Shown here piece by piece: positions 6,049 to 7,251 of a stretch of 7,251 nucleotides of DNA (the stretch's first letter is position 1; each line of letters opens with the position of its first letter). The notes under the pieces were generated by a model, which searched no databases, was not told where the DNA came from, and was given only the letters and a program-made list of their open reading frames with translations. Made by a program: the position numbers and the translations under genes. Source of the DNA: an uncultured Collinsella sp. (GTDB taxonomy: Bacteria; Actinomycetota; Coriobacteriia; Coriobacteriales; Coriobacteriaceae); assembly GCA_934654625.1 (NCBI GenBank), contig CAKUGM010000065.1, forward strand, positions 1 through 7,251, given 5' to 3'.

Positions 6049-6809
6049 TTGCCACAAAAGGATACGCGATGGATGGGCGACAGCCCCCGCTCCTTGATGG
6101 CCTGGATATGTTCTGCAGAGGCATAGCCTTTTGACTGAGCGAAGTGATACCCGGGATACTCGGCATCAAGCTCCACCATCATCTCGTCACGGGTCACCTT
6201 CGCCACGATTGATGCCGCGGCGATGCAAGCGATCGTGGCATCTCCATGAACGACATCACGTTCATGAGGAACGGCCCCCAAGGGGTTTCCATCCATCAGG
6301 ACGCAATCCGGATCGAGACCGGTGTCCTCAACTGCGCCCGCCACCGCTCGCCTGAGGGCGCGGGACATGCCGATATCGTCAATCACCTCGGGCGCAATAT
6401 GACAGATGCCGATAGCGGTGGCCACATCGGAGATTTTAACCGCCAAAAGCTCGCGTCGGGTGGGCGTCAGCTGCTTGCTGTCATTGATGCCCCAAATAAT
6501 AGGCTCAGCAGGAAGGCATGCGGCGCATACGGTAAGCGGACCGGCTACAGACCCCCTGCCCACTTCGTCAACGCCAACTACAACGCCGTCCCCGCCCATC
6601 TCAAGCATCTGCTCATACATTTTTCGAACGCGCTCACGTTCGCGACGTTCTTTCTCCAGGCGGCGAGCAGCTCGCTCGCAGGCCTTCTTTACCTGCTGGC
6701 GCGGATCGTCCCGATAGCGCTCGATAAGCGCCGCAAGCTCATCGATTTGAGCGGAGGCAAGTTCTGCAAAGATAACGGTTGCAGGGGCGGAGCTTGTCAT
6801 ATTGGCCAT
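6021..6809 (-). CDS. rnhB: Ribonuclease HII
   Basis: RNase HII cuts the RNA strand of RNA:DNA hybrids and starts removal of single ribonucleotides misinserted into DNA. Numbering from the ATG at 6809 (262 residues), the four catalytic acidic residues are present: D81 and E82 in VDEVGRGSVAGPL, D173 in LMDGN and D190 in HGDATIACIAAAS. The NDSKQL and IVAKVTRDEMM segments and the C-terminal HRVSFCGNF also fit the family. Residues 1-75 are an N-terminal extension rich in Arg, Lys and Glu (around 41-60), probably helical, resembling the extension of the Bacillus subtilis enzyme, including a DDPRQQV segment. Start choice is uncertain: ATGs at 6824, 6809 and 6800 are in frame, and only 6809 has even a weak ribosome site (TTGGA, six bases upstream). 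The gene begins immediately after the rplS terminator, and its stop lies in an inverted repeat. Confidence 0.95.
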   Translation of the reverse strand: MANMTSSAPATVIFAELASAQIDELAALIERYRDDPRQQVKKACERAARRLEKERRERERVRKMYEQMLEMGGDGVVVGVDEVGRGSVAGPLTVCAACLPAEPIIWGINDSKQLTPTRRELLAVKISDVATAIGICHIAPEVIDDIGMSRALRRAVAGAVEDTGLDPDCVLMDGNPLGAVPHERDVVHGDATIACIAAASIVAKVTRDEMMVELDAEYPGYHFAQSKGYASAEHIQAIKERGLSPIHRVSFCGNFLETQTLF

Positions 6810-6825
6810 GGGATATCCAATCATT

Positions 6826-6851
6826 AAAAAAGGACCGCCCGCAGGCGGTCC
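6826..6851 (-). terminator. Intrinsic terminator of rplS
   Basis: On the minus strand GGACCGCC (6851-6844) and GGCGGTCC (6839-6832) form a perfect GC-rich eight-base-pair stem with a four-base loop. It is followed at once by six uridines (6831-6826). It lies about 35 bases after the rplS stop codon, as expected. Its tail ends two bases before the most upstream possible rnhB ATG, so rnhB transcription depends on readthrough or on a promoter within or overlapping the terminator. Confidence 0.9.
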
Positions 6852-6886
6852 CAAAACATGCGGTTAACAACCGACTCGCGATGTGC

Positions 6887-7228
6887 TTAGCGCTTCTCGG
6901 GGATGCGAGCAGCCTTGCCCACCTTGTCACGCAGATAGTAGAGCTTAGCGCGACGGACACGACCGTGGCGAACAACCTCGAGCTTGCCGATCTTGGGGCT
7001 GTGCAGCGGGAAGGTACGCTCGACACCGATGCCGAAGGAGATCTTGCGGACGGTGAAGGTCTCGCGAGAGCCGGCACCGCTCATGCGGATGACGTCGCCC
7101 TGGAAGACCTGGATACGCTCGCGGTCGCCTTCCTTGATGCGATAGTGCACCTTGACGTTGTCGCCGACGCGAACCTGCGGGATGTCCTCGCGGATCTGCT
7201 GACGCTCGATTGCGCGGATGTAGTCCAT
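6887..7228 (-). CDS. rplS: 50S ribosomal protein L19 (bL19)
   Basis: This is a complete bL19, a large-subunit protein located at the interface with the 30S. The 113 residues fit the family length of about 113-120. Diagnostic stretches are [32 protein letters not shown], split here as [12 protein letters not shown] and QVFQGDVI, then [22 protein letters not shown], seen as [18 protein letters not shown], and the basic tail [24 protein letters not shown] at 7228 has AAGGA six bases upstream. Its promoter lies beyond the right edge; in most bacteria rplS follows trmD in the rpsP-rimM-trmD-rplS operon. A strong terminator follows the gene. In many actinobacteria lepB comes next, but here rnhB does. 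Confidence 0.98.
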   Translation of the reverse strand: MDYIRAIERQQIREDIPQVRVGDNVKVHYRIKEGDRERIQVFQGDVIRMSGAGSRETFTVRKISFGIGVERTFPLHSPKIGKLEVVRHGRVRRAKLYYLRDKVGKAARIPEKR

Positions 7229-7251
7229 GTTATTTCCTTACTCTTCTAGAG

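Noticed and set aside
6246..6827. A 193-codon open frame on the plus strand.
   Set aside because: It lies wholly antisense to rnhB, which has intact catalytic residues. Its translation shows no recognisable domain, and such frames are common opposite high-GC genes.
6861..6873. A small inverted repeat CGGTT-AAC-AACCG between rplS and its terminator.
   Set aside because: A five-base stem is too short to be meaningful by itself, and the strong terminator next to it explains the region.

Overview
The window is a stretch of bacterial core genome in which every recognisable gene lies on the minus strand. In transcription order (high to low coordinate) these are rplS, rnhB, yraN, comM (yifB family), dprA, trmFO, xerC and the 5' part of rpsB. 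The order rplS, rnhB, yraN, comM, dprA, ... rpsB is the classic actinobacterial arrangement. A trmFO-xerC pair downstream of dprA is more typical of Firmicutes. That mixture, the moderately high GC and the protein sequences suggest a deep-branching actinobacterium of the class Coriobacteriia (Collinsella/Olsenella-like). This taxonomic call is an inference from gene order and composition, not from a database match.

Layout. Positions 6887-7228 hold complete rplS (bL19), followed by a strong intrinsic terminator at 6826-6851 whose U-tract almost touches the rnhB start. rnhB (6021-6809) ends inside an 11-bp inverted repeat. A 174-base gap then precedes yraN (5358-5846), whose Shine-Dalgarno sequence lies inside a perfect 9-bp hairpin. 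yraN, comM, dprA, trmFO and xerC follow with a 4-base overlap, a short overlap, a 28-base gap and another short overlap, so they look like one translationally coupled operon ending at 661. Positions 447-660 carry a good promoter and a roughly 130-nt, strongly foldable 5' leader for rpsB, which runs off the left edge at position 1.

Roles. rplS and rpsB make ribosomal proteins. trmFO makes the T-loop m5U54 in tRNA. rnhB removes RNA from RNA:DNA hybrids. yraN is a PD-(D/E)XK nuclease-like protein. comM and dprA process incoming single-stranded DNA during transformation. xerC resolves chromosome dimers. The middle operon is thus a DNA-processing and recombination module with one tRNA-modification gene inside it.

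No mobile element, CRISPR array, tRNA or rRNA gene was seen. The features most worth a second look are non-coding: the rpsB leader, the yraN ribosome-site hairpin with a competing upstream segment, the inverted repeat across the rnhB stop codon, and the terminator abutting rnhB.
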